The position numbers and the translations under genes are program-made. Shown in pieces: positions 53,023 to 61,233 of a stretch of DNA of 64,000 nt (positions are counted from its first letter, which is position 1; each line of letters starts with the position of its first letter). The notes under the pieces are model-generated. The model had not been told where the DNA came from and did not search any database. It saw only the letters and a program-made list of their open reading frames with translations. This DNA is from Burkholderiales bacterium (GTDB lineage: Bacteria > Pseudomonadota > Gammaproteobacteria > Burkholderiales > Casimicrobiaceae), in the NCBI GenBank assembly GCA_016790165.1, contig JAEUPL010000008.1, positions 167,036-231,035 on the forward strand. The letters run 5' to 3'.

Positions 53023-53575
53023 GTGGGCGGAACCGCAGTCGCCCGGTCGCCGTGGTGGTCGTGGGCATCGTGTTTGCACACAGCGCCGTTGACGCCGCCG
53101 CGCAGCTCAGTGGCAGCCGGCGCCGCCCTCCGTCCGGGAGAATCAATCCGTGCGCAACGGGGCGCCTGGAGGTTTTGGACCGACTCAAGACTTAGACGGC
53201 CTGACCTACGAGAGGTTTGAGTACCGGTTGACGATTTTTGCCGAGGCGGCGCGCCCGACGCTGTAACAAAGGACGTTCCTGGACGCATTCGCCGGGGAGG
53301 TGCGACATTCCGCGGCCGATGCGGCCCGTCAACGTGCGGCGCAGCCGCGTGCACAGAAGCAGTTGTCGCAGGTGGTAGATGAAGCCCGCAGCCGCCTGAC
53401 CGCGCTGGAAGGCATCGAGACGACCGCGCGAAACCTGATGCAGTCACTCAATAACGAGCGGCGTGCCGTAGGTGATCTACGCATTCCAACCATCGTGGCG
53501 CCGCGTGCGTTGGTGGGGATCGTAATTCTGGCGGCGCGGTTGCACCAGGATTATGGCGGGAGCGAGGCATGGTAG
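53019..53575 (+). pseudogene. Possible decayed gene for a small exported protein
   Basis: A GTG at 53019 overlapping the LysE stop (GTGA) starts a 58-codon frame with a signal-like segment (RPVAVVVVGIVFAHSAVDAAA). Another frame then becomes protein-like (TQDLDGLTYERFEYRLTIFA), ends at a TAA near 53264, and continues in the same frame to 53575 with a charged helical region (QLSQVVDEARSRLTALEGIE) and a hydrophobic tail (IVILAARL). The pieces fit one gene broken by a frameshift near 53110 and one nonsense codon. No family is recognised. Spurious frames in GC-rich DNA are the alternative. Confidence 0.3.
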
Positions 53576-53651
53576 GCCGCCAAAACCCGCCATCCGGCGT
53601 ACTGCGAAATGCCGCTGCGCGCGCGGCGCTGGCACGCATACCGGTAAGCTG

Positions 53652-54884
53652 CTACGGCGGCGTGAGCGACGCGAGGTAGGCTTCAAGCGTCGCGATGGTC
53701 GTGCGTGTCGCGCCCGGTGCGACGACGCCACTGATGAGGTTGTTGCCGCGCAGGCCGAGTAGGTAGCGAACGATGAGTAACCCATCGGACAGCGGCCGCA
53801 CGAGCCCGTCGCCGTCCACGTCGAGTTGCGGACGGATGAAGTCAAGGTATTCGATGATGCGGCTCGGGGTCGCACGCGCCGCGTTGGCCCCGAGGGCCGC
53901 GCTGACGAGCGTTGACGGCGCCTGCCCGAACAAGTAGCGCGCGACCAGCACGCCGTCGAATTGAGGTTCGTAGACCCCGTTATTGTCGATGTCGAGTCGG
54001 CTATGACCGAGCTGTGCGCTGGCACCGCTGCTGCCCACCGAAATTGAACCGGAGGCAGCGCTGACGGTTGCCGTGTTGCTGATCGACCCGGGCGCAAGGT
54101 TTCCTCGCGGCTCAACCAGCACAGACACCCGATGTGATCCGGTGGGCATCTGCGGGACGTCACAGCGCAACTCACGCGTCGAGGGATTGAAGTGGCAGGT
54201 GCCGTCGAGCGCGCCGCGCGCTGAGACGCCCAAAAACTCGAAACCTGAGGGCAGAAAGTCGGACACCACGGCATTGATGGCGACGCTGTTGCCGGTGTTG
54301 CTGACCGCGAGCGTGTAGGTCATAGGCTCGCCGGCAACACCAACGCCTGGGCCAGTCTTGCTGACACTGAGCGAAGCGTTGGAAGACAGCGTGAGTGCGG
54401 CGCTGCTCGTGCTCTCCACACCACTGCCGACGACCCGTGCCGCAGCCGTGCGGGCGCCGCTAGCGGTTTCGGGGCTGACCTGGACGGTGGCGGTCACCGT
54501 GGCGGAGGCGTTGGCCGCGAAGGATGGCGCACGGCAGACCACCGTCGTCGGTGCCGGATCGGCAATGCGGCAGGACAACGCGCCGGCGTCGGGACCGGCG
54601 ACGGCCACGCCGATGACGTTGATGGAGTTGGGCATTGGCAACGTAGCGATGAGATCGCTGACCGCAACGGCGTTGTTGCTGAGGGTGAGCGTCAGCGTGA
54701 ACGCCGATCCGCCCGCGACCGGCGTGGCGTTGGATGACACGAGTTGGGCGGCGACGGCGGCAATTGAGGCTGCTGGCGCCACCACCGTGAGCGCGACGGC
54801 GCAAGCGGTGGCCCAGCGCAGCACGCCTAGCGATGCCACCCCTGGCCAGTTTTGTGTCGCTCGGTAGACGCGGCTTGCGACCAT
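53652..54884 (-). CDS. Secreted DUF11-like repeat protein with dockerin-like C-terminus
   Basis: A 410-residue exported protein. A signal segment (ATACAVALTVVAPAASIAAVAA) is followed by two beta-sandwich repeats resembling DUF11/conserved-repeat domains, about residues 45-165 and 170-290 (FTLTLTLSNNAVAVSDLIATLP; MTYTLAVSNTGNSVAINAVVSD, landmarks only). Residues 297-410 are the clearest dockerin-like pair in the window: DIDNNG..FDG..ARYLFG and DVDGDG..SDG..VRYLLG, then GATRT. ATG 54884 is two bases after the stop of the upstream DUF11-like gene, so it is translationally coupled. A structural or adhesive surface role is plausible but inferred. Confidence 0.83.
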   Translation of the reverse strand: MVASRVYRATQNWPGVASLGVLRWATACAVALTVVAPAASIAAVAAQLVSSNATPVAGGSAFTLTLTLSNNAVAVSDLIATLPMPNSINVIGVAVAGPDAGALSCRIADPAPTTVVCRAPSFAANASATVTATVQVSPETASGARTAAARVVGSGVESTSSAALTLSSNASLSVSKTGPGVGVAGEPMTYTLAVSNTGNSVAINAVVSDFLPSGFEFLGVSARGALDGTCHFNPSTRELRCDVPQMPTGSHRVSVLVEPRGNLAPGSISNTATVSAASGSISVGSSGASAQLGHSRLDIDNNGVYEPQFDGVLVARYLFGQAPSTLVSAALGANAARATPSRIIEYLDFIRPQLDVDGDGLVRPLSDGLLIVRYLLGLRGNNLISGVVAPGATRTTIATLEAYLASLTPP

Positions 54885-54886
54885 GA

Positions 54887-55714
54887 TCAGTTGGTGATCG
54901 TTGTATTGGCCGTGGCCGGCGAGCCGCTGGTGGTTGACGGCGCAACGACCAGCAGGGAGCCGGTCGTTGAAATGACGCCGGCCGGCAAGTCGTACGAACT
55001 GCGAGCGACCACCGTGACGTAGTTCGTTCCGGTCAGAAAGCGTGGTGAACATTCGACCGTGTTCGATGCGATGGTGAGGCTGCAAACCCCATGAAAGTCC
55101 TTGCTGCCGAAGACCCCCAGAAAGCTGAGCCCGGCCGGCAGCGCAATCTGCAGAAGCGGATTGATGGACGCCGCACTGCCCGACGTGACGACCATCGCCC
55201 GGACATTGACGATGCCGCCGGCCGCGACGCTGCTGGTGGCGCTCAGAGTCAGACTCACCAGGGGCGAGGACTGAAGCGTTTGCCCGACCGAGGCCGTACT
55301 TTCGATGCCACCGGACACCACGCGTACCGTCGCGGTGCGTACCCCGGCCGACATTTCACTGTCGTATTGTGCGACGACGGCAATCGTGGCGATGGCATTG
55401 GCTGCGACGCTGGCCGCCTCGCACACGACGGTGCCTTGCACGCCCAGCGACGGGGAGACGCAACTGTAGGCACCGCCCGCCGTGCCGGAGATGCTGTGGT
55501 TTGCATACTTCGCACCGGTGGGCAGAGGGAAGGTCATCTGCACGTTGGTCGATGTGCTCGCGCCGTTGGTCAGCGTAATGGTCCAGGTGAAGGCCGCGCC
55601 ACCCACGTCGGGCGTGGTGTCGCTGGTCGAGATGCCCGCGGTGATCGCACCGTGGCTCAGGCCGGTGACGACGAGGCCAATGACAGCGGCGAGGCCACGA
55701 GTCAAGCAGTTCAT
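54887..55714 (-). CDS. Secreted DUF11-like repeat protein without dockerin module
   Basis: A 275-residue exported protein. The signal peptide (RGLAAVIGLVVTGLSHGA) precedes two DUF11-like beta domains, about residues 22-140 and 145-275 (FTWTITLTNGASTSTNVQMTFP and VNVRAMVVTSGSAASINPLLQIALP as landmarks). Cysteine pairs in each domain (YSCVSP..VVCEA; GVCSLT..VECSP) may form disulfides. It lacks the C-terminal calcium-loop module of its downstream neighbour. ATG 55714 has GAGGG upstream and gives a normal signal peptide. The layout, two similar beta proteins with one carrying the dockerin-like end, suggests the pair works together at the cell surface. Confidence 0.8.
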   Translation of the reverse strand: MNCLTRGLAAVIGLVVTGLSHGAITAGISTSDTTPDVGGAAFTWTITLTNGASTSTNVQMTFPLPTGAKYANHSISGTAGGAYSCVSPSLGVQGTVVCEAASVAANAIATIAVVAQYDSEMSAGVRTATVRVVSGGIESTASVGQTLQSSPLVSLTLSATSSVAAGGIVNVRAMVVTSGSAASINPLLQIALPAGLSFLGVFGSKDFHGVCSLTIASNTVECSPRFLTGTNYVTVVARSSYDLPAGVISTTGSLLVVAPSTTSGSPATANTTITN

Positions 55715-56015
55715 CCGAATTCCCTCACAACAAATCAGATTGCACATCGCCAGTGTGGCGTTCCCTCAGACCGATGCGAAAACGGCACACATATCGACCA
55801 GCGCGTCTCGAATGACGAATGTCGACGCGATTTTGCGCCATCGCGCTGCGCCGCGCGGGCTGGTCAGCGCGATATGCGGCGGCATGGCCGTCGTGTTTGG
55901 CTTTCTCATGCTGACGGCGTCTGATCGGTCTTTGCAGCCAAGAAATTCAACAAGTCGACTATCGACAATAATTGGCTGCAATCGCCGTGGGACGGTCAAT
56001 AGCCGAAAAAAGCTG
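55715..56015. other. Gap upstream of the DUF11-like operon
   Basis: About 300 bases between the DUF11-like operon start and the 3' end of the acyl-CoA ligase gene. It is less GC-rich near 55930-55980 (AATTCAACAAGTCGACTATC), where a promoter for the minus-strand operon could lie. Small frames here look like shadows. No terminator or repeat was recognised. Confidence 0.4.
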
Positions 56016-57737
56016 TTAACCACCCGTCTCGCGCTCCTGCAGCGCTCGCCACATGACCTTGCCCGAGCCGCTCTTGGGTAAGGCATCGACAAATTCCACC
56101 GAGCGCGGCACCTTGTACGCGGCCATGTTGTCGTGCGCCCAGTCGATGATTTCTTGCGCGGTGGTGCCTTTCGCGTTGCCGCGCAGAACGATCACTGCCT
56201 TCACCGATTCGCCGCGATAGGCGTCGCGCGTGGCGATGACGCAAGCTTCCTGCACCGCCGGATGGCGGAAGAGCAGGGCTTCAACTTCAGCCGGCCAGAC
56301 CTTGAATCCGCTGGCGTTGATCATGCGCTTCAACCGGTCGGTCATGAAGAAATAGCCGTCTTCATCGACGCGCCCCATATCGCCGGAGCGGAAGAACCAC
56401 TTGCCATCGATCTGCACGAACGCGGCCTCGGTTGCAGCGCGATTCTGCCAGTAGCCCTTGAACACCTGTGGGCCGTGGATCAGGATTTCGCCCGGCTCAT
56501 TGACGGCACACGGACGCAGCGTTTCGGGATCGACCACGCGCGCGTCGACGCTCATGTACGGCACGCCGAGGCATTGCTGCTTTGGCCGCTGGAACGGGTT
56601 GGAATGGGAAGGCGCTGCGGTCTCGGTCAAGCCGTAGCCTTCCATGAAAGTCAAGTCGAATTGCTCCAGCAGGCGCTGCGCGACGGCCTGCGGCATCGCC
56701 GCGCCGCCGCCGCCGATGTATTGCAGGCTGGAGAGGTCGTAGCGATCGACGTTCGGGCTGCCAAGCAGGTCGATAATCATCGTGGGCACCATCGTCCAGC
56801 TGTCAATTTTCCACTTCGAGATCAGCTCACCTGCCACGTCGCGGTCCCATCGCGGCATGATCACGGCGCAGGATCCCAGGTAGATCGGCAGATGCAGGCA
56901 GTACAGCATGCCCGTGATGTGAAACATGGGCACCGCGGCGAGACTCACGGTCTCGGACGTCCCATCGCCCCAAATGGCCCCGGCTACCACGTTGTGCATG
57001 ATCGTGCGGTGCGTGTGCATGCAGCCCTTCGGCAGGCCGGTCGTGCCCGAGGTGTAGGGCAGCACGGCCAGGTCGTCCGGATGGCCGCCTGCTGCCGGGG
57101 CTGGGTGCGCTGGAACCTCCGTCGCCATGACCTCTCGCCAGTCGTGCCCATACGGCGCCAGCGGCACGGACAAGTCGAGCCACGCTCGCCAGGCCTCGGG
57201 CACGCCGTCTGCCGGTACGCGGTGATTGTGCATCTCGTCGCTATAGCGGGTGACGAGCAGATGGGTCAGCGCGCGCGCGGGGTCGTCGCGTGCCACCTCG
57301 GCGTTGGCCGCCGCCCATTCACCTGCGAGATCGCTACCCACGATGGCGACGCGCGCACCGGGGTCCGTGATGTAGTGAGTCAGCTCGGCGGCCTTGTTCA
57401 TCGGGTTCACCGGAACCACCACGGCATTGAGGCGCAGCACGGCATAAAACGCGATCGCATACTGCGGGGAGTTCTGCATGCAGAGCGCGACACGATCGCC
57501 GCGGCGCACCCCGGCGACCGTGTGCAGCCAGCCAGCAAGGCGCTCTACGGCGGCGTGCAACTCGTGGGTGTAAATGACGCGACCAAAGAAGACGAATAGC
57601 GGGTGATCGGGAAAGCGCCGTTGCGTGATATCGAGATTGGCCCAGAGCGTGGTTTCTGGCGGTGAGAGGTGGCGGGGCAGGCGCTTTGGCCAGAACGCAT
57701 AGTGGCGGGTCGGATCGGCGGCGGCAGGGGTGGTCAT
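56016..57737 (-). CDS. Long-chain-type acyl-CoA ligase
   Basis: A 573-residue AMP-forming acyl-CoA synthetase. Motifs: AMP loop PYTSGTTGLPKGCMHTH, the fatty-acid gate VPMFHITGMLYCLHLP, MEGYGLTETAAPSHSNPF, GDMGRVDEDGYFFMTDRLKRMINASGFKVWPAEVE (landmarks GDMGRVDEDGY and DRLKRMI), and the C-terminal lysine in PKSGSGKVMWR. These are the standard five A-motifs of FadD-like ligases that activate fatty acids to CoA esters. Chain length cannot be told. ATG 57737 is the start. It is a single gene, divergent from modE. A second, less related ligase lies at 61234. Confidence 0.9.
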   Translation of the reverse strand: MTTPAAADPTRHYAFWPKRLPRHLSPPETTLWANLDITQRRFPDHPLFVFFGRVIYTHELHAAVERLAGWLHTVAGVRRGDRVALCMQNSPQYAIAFYAVLRLNAVVVPVNPMNKAAELTHYITDPGARVAIVGSDLAGEWAAANAEVARDDPARALTHLLVTRYSDEMHNHRVPADGVPEAWRAWLDLSVPLAPYGHDWREVMATEVPAHPAPAAGGHPDDLAVLPYTSGTTGLPKGCMHTHRTIMHNVVAGAIWGDGTSETVSLAAVPMFHITGMLYCLHLPIYLGSCAVIMPRWDRDVAGELISKWKIDSWTMVPTMIIDLLGSPNVDRYDLSSLQYIGGGGAAMPQAVAQRLLEQFDLTFMEGYGLTETAAPSHSNPFQRPKQQCLGVPYMSVDARVVDPETLRPCAVNEPGEILIHGPQVFKGYWQNRAATEAAFVQIDGKWFFRSGDMGRVDEDGYFFMTDRLKRMINASGFKVWPAEVEALLFRHPAVQEACVIATRDAYRGESVKAVIVLRGNAKGTTAQEIIDWAHDNMAAYKVPRSVEFVDALPKSGSGKVMWRALQERETGG

Positions 57738-57881
57738 GGGGTGGTGTCTCCGTGGTGTCGCTTTTCGACGCGTTGTGTTCGGTATTGTGCCTTGCCAGGG
57801 GCGTCACGCCAGCGTTCCAGCTTCCGGATTCGGACGGGGTTACATTCGTCGCACAGCATCTATCCCGTCGAGCATGCGGTC

Positions 57882-58268
57882 ATGAGTGTCAAGCCCGTTC
57901 GTCTCCCTCGCCCGGTCGTGAACGATCACGACTCGCGCGAGCTGAAAATTCGTTTGTACGCGGGTTCCGTGGCGGCGTTTGGACCGGGCAAGGCCGACTT
58001 GCTCGAGGCCATCATGCGCACGGGTTCCATTTCGGCGGCAGGACGTGAATTGGCGATGTCGTATCGCCGGTGCTGGAACCTCGTGGACGAGATGAATGCC
58101 TGTTTTGCTGAGCCCCTGGTGATGTCCGTCAGTGGCGGGGCGGGCGGCGGCGGCGCGCGCGTCACGGAGGCTGGGCAGCGCGTGCTGCTTGATTTTCGTG
58201 CCCTGGAGGCGGAAGTGTGGCGAGTGGCCTTACCGCGCTTGCGCGCCTTGCGCCGCCTTCTGAGGTAG
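57882..58268 (+). CDS. modE: ModE-like molybdate regulator lacking the molybdate-binding domain
   Basis: A 128-residue protein matching only the N-terminal winged-helix domain of ModE: GKADLLEAIMRTGSISAAGRELAMSYRRCWNLVDEMN (landmarks GSISAAGRELAMSYRRCW), then VTEAGQRVLLDFRALEAEV. The C-terminal MOP/TOBE domains of E. coli ModE (about 262 residues) are absent, so molybdate sensing must be indirect or done by another protein. Such short ModE forms are known in several proteobacteria. ATG 57882 begins MSVKPVRLPRP; the upstream extension is not family-like. It is directly upstream of modABC with a ModE-box-like site between. Confidence 0.88.
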   Translation: MSVKPVRLPRPVVNDHDSRELKIRLYAGSVAAFGPGKADLLEAIMRTGSISAAGRELAMSYRRCWNLVDEMNACFAEPLVMSVSGGAGGGGARVTEAGQRVLLDFRALEAEVWRVALPRLRALRRLLR

Positions 58269-58312
58269 GCGTTGGACAGGTTTGCATCGCGATTCCGGGT
58301 ACTTTGCCGATG

Positions 58313-58336
58313 CGTTATGCATGGTTATATATTACG
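58313..58336. promoter_or_regulatory. ModE-box-like inverted repeat before modA
   Basis: CGTTAT (58313-58318) and ATTACG (58331-58336) form an imperfect inverted repeat around an AT-rich core (GGTTATATA). This resembles ModE operators, which pair CGnTATATA-type arms. It sits 37 bases before the modA ATG and in an AT-rich patch that could also hold the -10 element. By analogy, ModE would repress modABC there when molybdate is plentiful. Confidence 0.5.
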
Positions 58337-58373
58337 AATGTCGACGTCTTCGCGACATCCCCACGCAACAGCC

Positions 58374-59174
58374 ATGACCACCAGACAGCGCGCACACAAT
58401 TCCTTCAATGTGCTTCGGGGGCTGCTGATCGCAGCGGCAACGTTGATCGTCACGAGCTCGACTTACGCCGCCGAAATCACGGTGTTCGCCGCGGCCTCGC
58501 TGAAGGAATCCCTTGACGAGCAGATCAAGGCGTTCAGCGCGAAATCGGGGCACACCGCGCGCGTCGCCTATGCCGGCAGCAATGCCCTGGCCAAGCAGAT
58601 CGAGGCGGGCGCACCGGCCGAACTGTTCATTGCTGCCGATGAGGAGTGGATGGACTACCTCGCGGCAAGGAAGCTCATCATCGCCGCCTCTCGCCGCGTG
58701 CTGGTCGGCAATGAGTTGGTGCTGATCGCGCCCGTCGACAGCAAGGTGGTGGTGGCCCTGACGGCTGGCCGTGGCGCCGCGCTGCGGGAGGCGCTGGGCG
58801 AGGGGCGGCTCGCCGTCGCCAATCCCGATACCGTGCCGGCAGGCAAATACGCCCGCGTAGCGCTGACCACGCTGGACGCCTGGCGTGCGGTTGAATCGCG
58901 TCTCGCCCGCAGCGACAACGTGCGCAGTGCGCTGGCCTTCGTGGCTCGTGGCGAGGCACCACTGGGCATCGTTTATCGGACCGATGCGATCGCGGAACCC
59001 AGGGTGCGCGTCGTTGCGGCCTTTTCAGTGGCGAGCCACCCGCCGATCGCTTACCGCGCTGCGCTGGTCGCTGGCAAGCCGTCGGCGGCTGCAACCGAAC
59101 TGCTGGACTATCTCGGCAGCGCGGCGGCGCAACCGGTGTGGCAAAAGCACGGCTTCCGCGCAGCGAAGCCGTAG
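58374..59174 (+). CDS. modA: Molybdate-binding periplasmic protein
   Basis: A 266-residue exported binding protein for molybdate/tungstate. The signal peptide (LLIAAATLIVTSSTYAA) ends before EITVFAAASLKESLDEQIKAF, the ModA start with the oxyanion-binding Ser. Further ligand-region blocks are YAGSNALAKQIEAGAPAELFIAADEEWMD and NPDTVPAGKYARVAL (landmarks AGSNALAKQI, VPAGKYA). It delivers oxyanion to ModBC. ATG 58374 is chosen for signal-peptide length; ATG 58338 is possible. It is the first gene of the modABC operon, 105 bases after modE, with a ModE-like box upstream. Confidence 0.94.
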   Translation: MTTRQRAHNSFNVLRGLLIAAATLIVTSSTYAAEITVFAAASLKESLDEQIKAFSAKSGHTARVAYAGSNALAKQIEAGAPAELFIAADEEWMDYLAARKLIIAASRRVLVGNELVLIAPVDSKVVVALTAGRGAALREALGEGRLAVANPDTVPAGKYARVALTTLDAWRAVESRLARSDNVRSALAFVARGEAPLGIVYRTDAIAEPRVRVVAAFSVASHPPIAYRAALVAGKPSAAATELLDYLGSAAAQPVWQKHGFRAAKP

Positions 59175-59228
59175 CGCGCGGCTGCTGTCCAGGTGCAGTC
59201 GCGATTGCACGTAAGCAATAATCCTCGC

Positions 59229-59942
59229 ATGCTGTCCTCCGATGAATGGGCCGTTGTTGCTCTGAGCCTCAAGGTGGCGCTGGCGAGTGTGCTGGCAAGC
59301 GCGCCGCTCGCGCTCGCGTGTGCGTGGCTGCTGGCACGGAAGACGTTTCCCGGCAAGACGTTGCTGGACGCGACCGTCCACCTGCCACTGGTGTTGCCGC
59401 CAGTAGTGATCGGCTACGCGCTCCTCGTGCTCTTCGGCAAGCAAGGCCCGATTGGCGGCTGGCTGCATGCCTGGTTTGGCGTCAGCTTTGCTTTTCGCTG
59501 GACGGGTGCGGCGCTGGCGGCGGCGGTGATGGGGTTCCCGCTGATGGTGCGGGCCATGCGGCTCGCCATTGAGGCGGTACCGGAGCGGCTGGAATGGGCG
59601 GCGCGGACGCTGGGTGCGTCACGCGTCCGAGTGTTCGCAACGGTTACTTTGCCGTTGGCGGTGCCCGGTATTGTGGTCGGAGTGTTGCTGGCGTTTGCGC
59701 GCTCGTTGGGTGAGTTCGGTGCCACGATTACGTTTGTGTCGAACATTCCCGGCGAAACGCAAACGCTTCCGCTCGCGATCTACGGCCTGACGCAAAGTCC
59801 AGGGGCTGACGCGGCAATCCTGCGGCTCTGTGCGGTGTCGGTCGCACTGTCGATGGCGGCACTCGCTGCGTCGGAATGGATTAGTCGGCGTCTGCGCGGG
59901 CGGGGCCCGGCGGGCAACACCCGCGAGGGAATCGTCGCGTGA
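59229..59942 (+). CDS. modB: Molybdate ABC transporter permease
   Basis: A 237-residue inner-membrane permease with about five or six helices. The cytoplasmic EAA-type loop that docks on ModC is visible at about 145-165 (AVPERLEWAARTLGASRVRVF), followed by LPLAVPGIVVGVLLAFARSLGEFGATITF (landmark RSLGEFGAT), typical of ModB. ATG 59229 (MLSSDEWAVVALSLKVAL) is preferred over 59193, whose extra residues are not conserved in the family. It is 54 bases after modA, and its stop overlaps modC by GTGA. Confidence 0.94.
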   Translation: MLSSDEWAVVALSLKVALASVLASAPLALACAWLLARKTFPGKTLLDATVHLPLVLPPVVIGYALLVLFGKQGPIGGWLHAWFGVSFAFRWTGAALAAAVMGFPLMVRAMRLAIEAVPERLEWAARTLGASRVRVFATVTLPLAVPGIVVGVLLAFARSLGEFGATITFVSNIPGETQTLPLAIYGLTQSPGADAAILRLCAVSVALSMAALAASEWISRRLRGRGPAGNTREGIVA

Positions 59943-61138
59943 TCGAAGTGGATTTTGACACCACCTTCGGTGGCGCAGGCCGCGTTCAAGCAAACGCGAC
60001 GGTGACGGACGGACGGCGTTCGCCCGCGCGCATCAGCGCGCGCTTCACGAGTCAGGCACGGGTGCTTGCGTTGTTTGGCCGCTCGGGCTCGGGTAAGTCG
60101 ACGGTGATCAACGTGGTCGCGGGTTTGGTACATGCTGACCGCGGTGTGGTCAAGGTTGACGGCGAGATCTTGCTCGACACGGCACGCGGCATTGCACTGC
60201 CAGTCGAACGGCGCGGCGTCGGCTACGTGTTTCAGGATGGATTGTTGTTTCCGCACATGAGTGTGCGGCAAAACTTGATGTACGGTGCCACTCGGGGCCA
60301 TCGACAGCCAGTTCGCGAATCCGGTCAGGGTAGCGTTTCGTTCGATGAGGTGGTGTCGTTGCTCGGGTTGGAGCGCCTGCTGGAGCAGCGCGCACCGACG
60401 CTTTCGGGCGGCGAGAAGCAGCGCGTTGCGATCGGCCGCGCGTTGCTGTCGCGGCCTCGGTTGTTGCTCATGGACGAACCGCTCGCCTCGCTCGATAGTG
60501 GCCGGCGTAGTGAAATTTTGCGCCTGATCGAACGCGTACGCGACGAATTCGGGCTGCGCATCATCTACGTCAGCCATTCCATCGGCGAGGTATCCCGGCT
60601 CGCTGACGACGTCGTGCTGATGAATGAGGGTACGGCCATCGCCTGCGGTTCCGTAGAGGACGTCTTCAGCCGCCCCGACCTGCGTCCCTACACCGGGCGT
60701 TTTGAAGGCGGTGTTCTGATCGAGGCGCGGGCGGTGCGCCAGGACCTGGCTCACGTCATGACCACCTACGCGTTTGACGGCGGCGAACTGGTCGCGCCCG
60801 GCGTGGATACACCCGTCGGTGCCCGAGTTCGGATGCGCATCCGCGCGCGCGATGTCGCGTTGGCGACGGTTCGGCCACAGGGGTTGAGCATCCGGAACGT
60901 CCTGCCGGGCGTCGTGCGCGCCATTGAGGATCGTGGCGGTGCGATTGTCGAGGTTCACGTGACCGTGGGCGCCGAAACCCGGCCCGAGTCGGTCACCACT
61001 GCGCTACCGGAGCGAGAGCTACTGTCCCGCATTACGCGGCAGGCCATGCTTGAGATGAACCTGAGCGCCGGCCAGCCGGTGTTCGCATTGATCAAGGCGA
61101 TCGCGTTTGACAAACGCAGCATGGGGTTTACGGCCTGA
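59939..61138 (+). CDS. modC: Molybdate ABC transporter ATPase
   Basis: A 399-residue ATPase energising molybdate import. Walker A GRSGSGKST is at residues 47-55, signature LSGGE at 155-159 and Walker B LLLMDE at 175-180, with the switch His in YVSHSIGEV. The C-terminal ~130 residues are the regulatory MOP/TOBE-type region of ModC (about 285-399), longer than in generic ATPases, which may bind molybdate and trans-inhibit transport. The GTG at 59939 overlaps the modB stop. It is the last gene of the operon. Confidence 0.95.
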   Translation: MIEVDFDTTFGGAGRVQANATVTDGRRSPARISARFTSQARVLALFGRSGSGKSTVINVVAGLVHADRGVVKVDGEILLDTARGIALPVERRGVGYVFQDGLLFPHMSVRQNLMYGATRGHRQPVRESGQGSVSFDEVVSLLGLERLLEQRAPTLSGGEKQRVAIGRALLSRPRLLLMDEPLASLDSGRRSEILRLIERVRDEFGLRIIYVSHSIGEVSRLADDVVLMNEGTAIACGSVEDVFSRPDLRPYTGRFEGGVLIEARAVRQDLAHVMTTYAFDGGELVAPGVDTPVGARVRMRIRARDVALATVRPQGLSIRNVLPGVVRAIEDRGGAIVEVHVTVGAETRPESVTTALPERELLSRITRQAMLEMNLSAGQPVFALIKAIAFDKRSMGFTA

Positions 61139-61233
61139 TCGTCCGCGACGCGTGGCGCGGCGCGCTACGATAGGCGTTTGTCAAATCCAACGCAGCAAAA
61201 AACCTGGCGCCCAGCGCCACCGAAGGAGGAACC

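Noticed and set aside
56133-57599. 488-codon plus-strand frame opposite the acyl-CoA ligase
   Set aside because: Shadow frame; the minus-strand ligase has all adenylation motifs.
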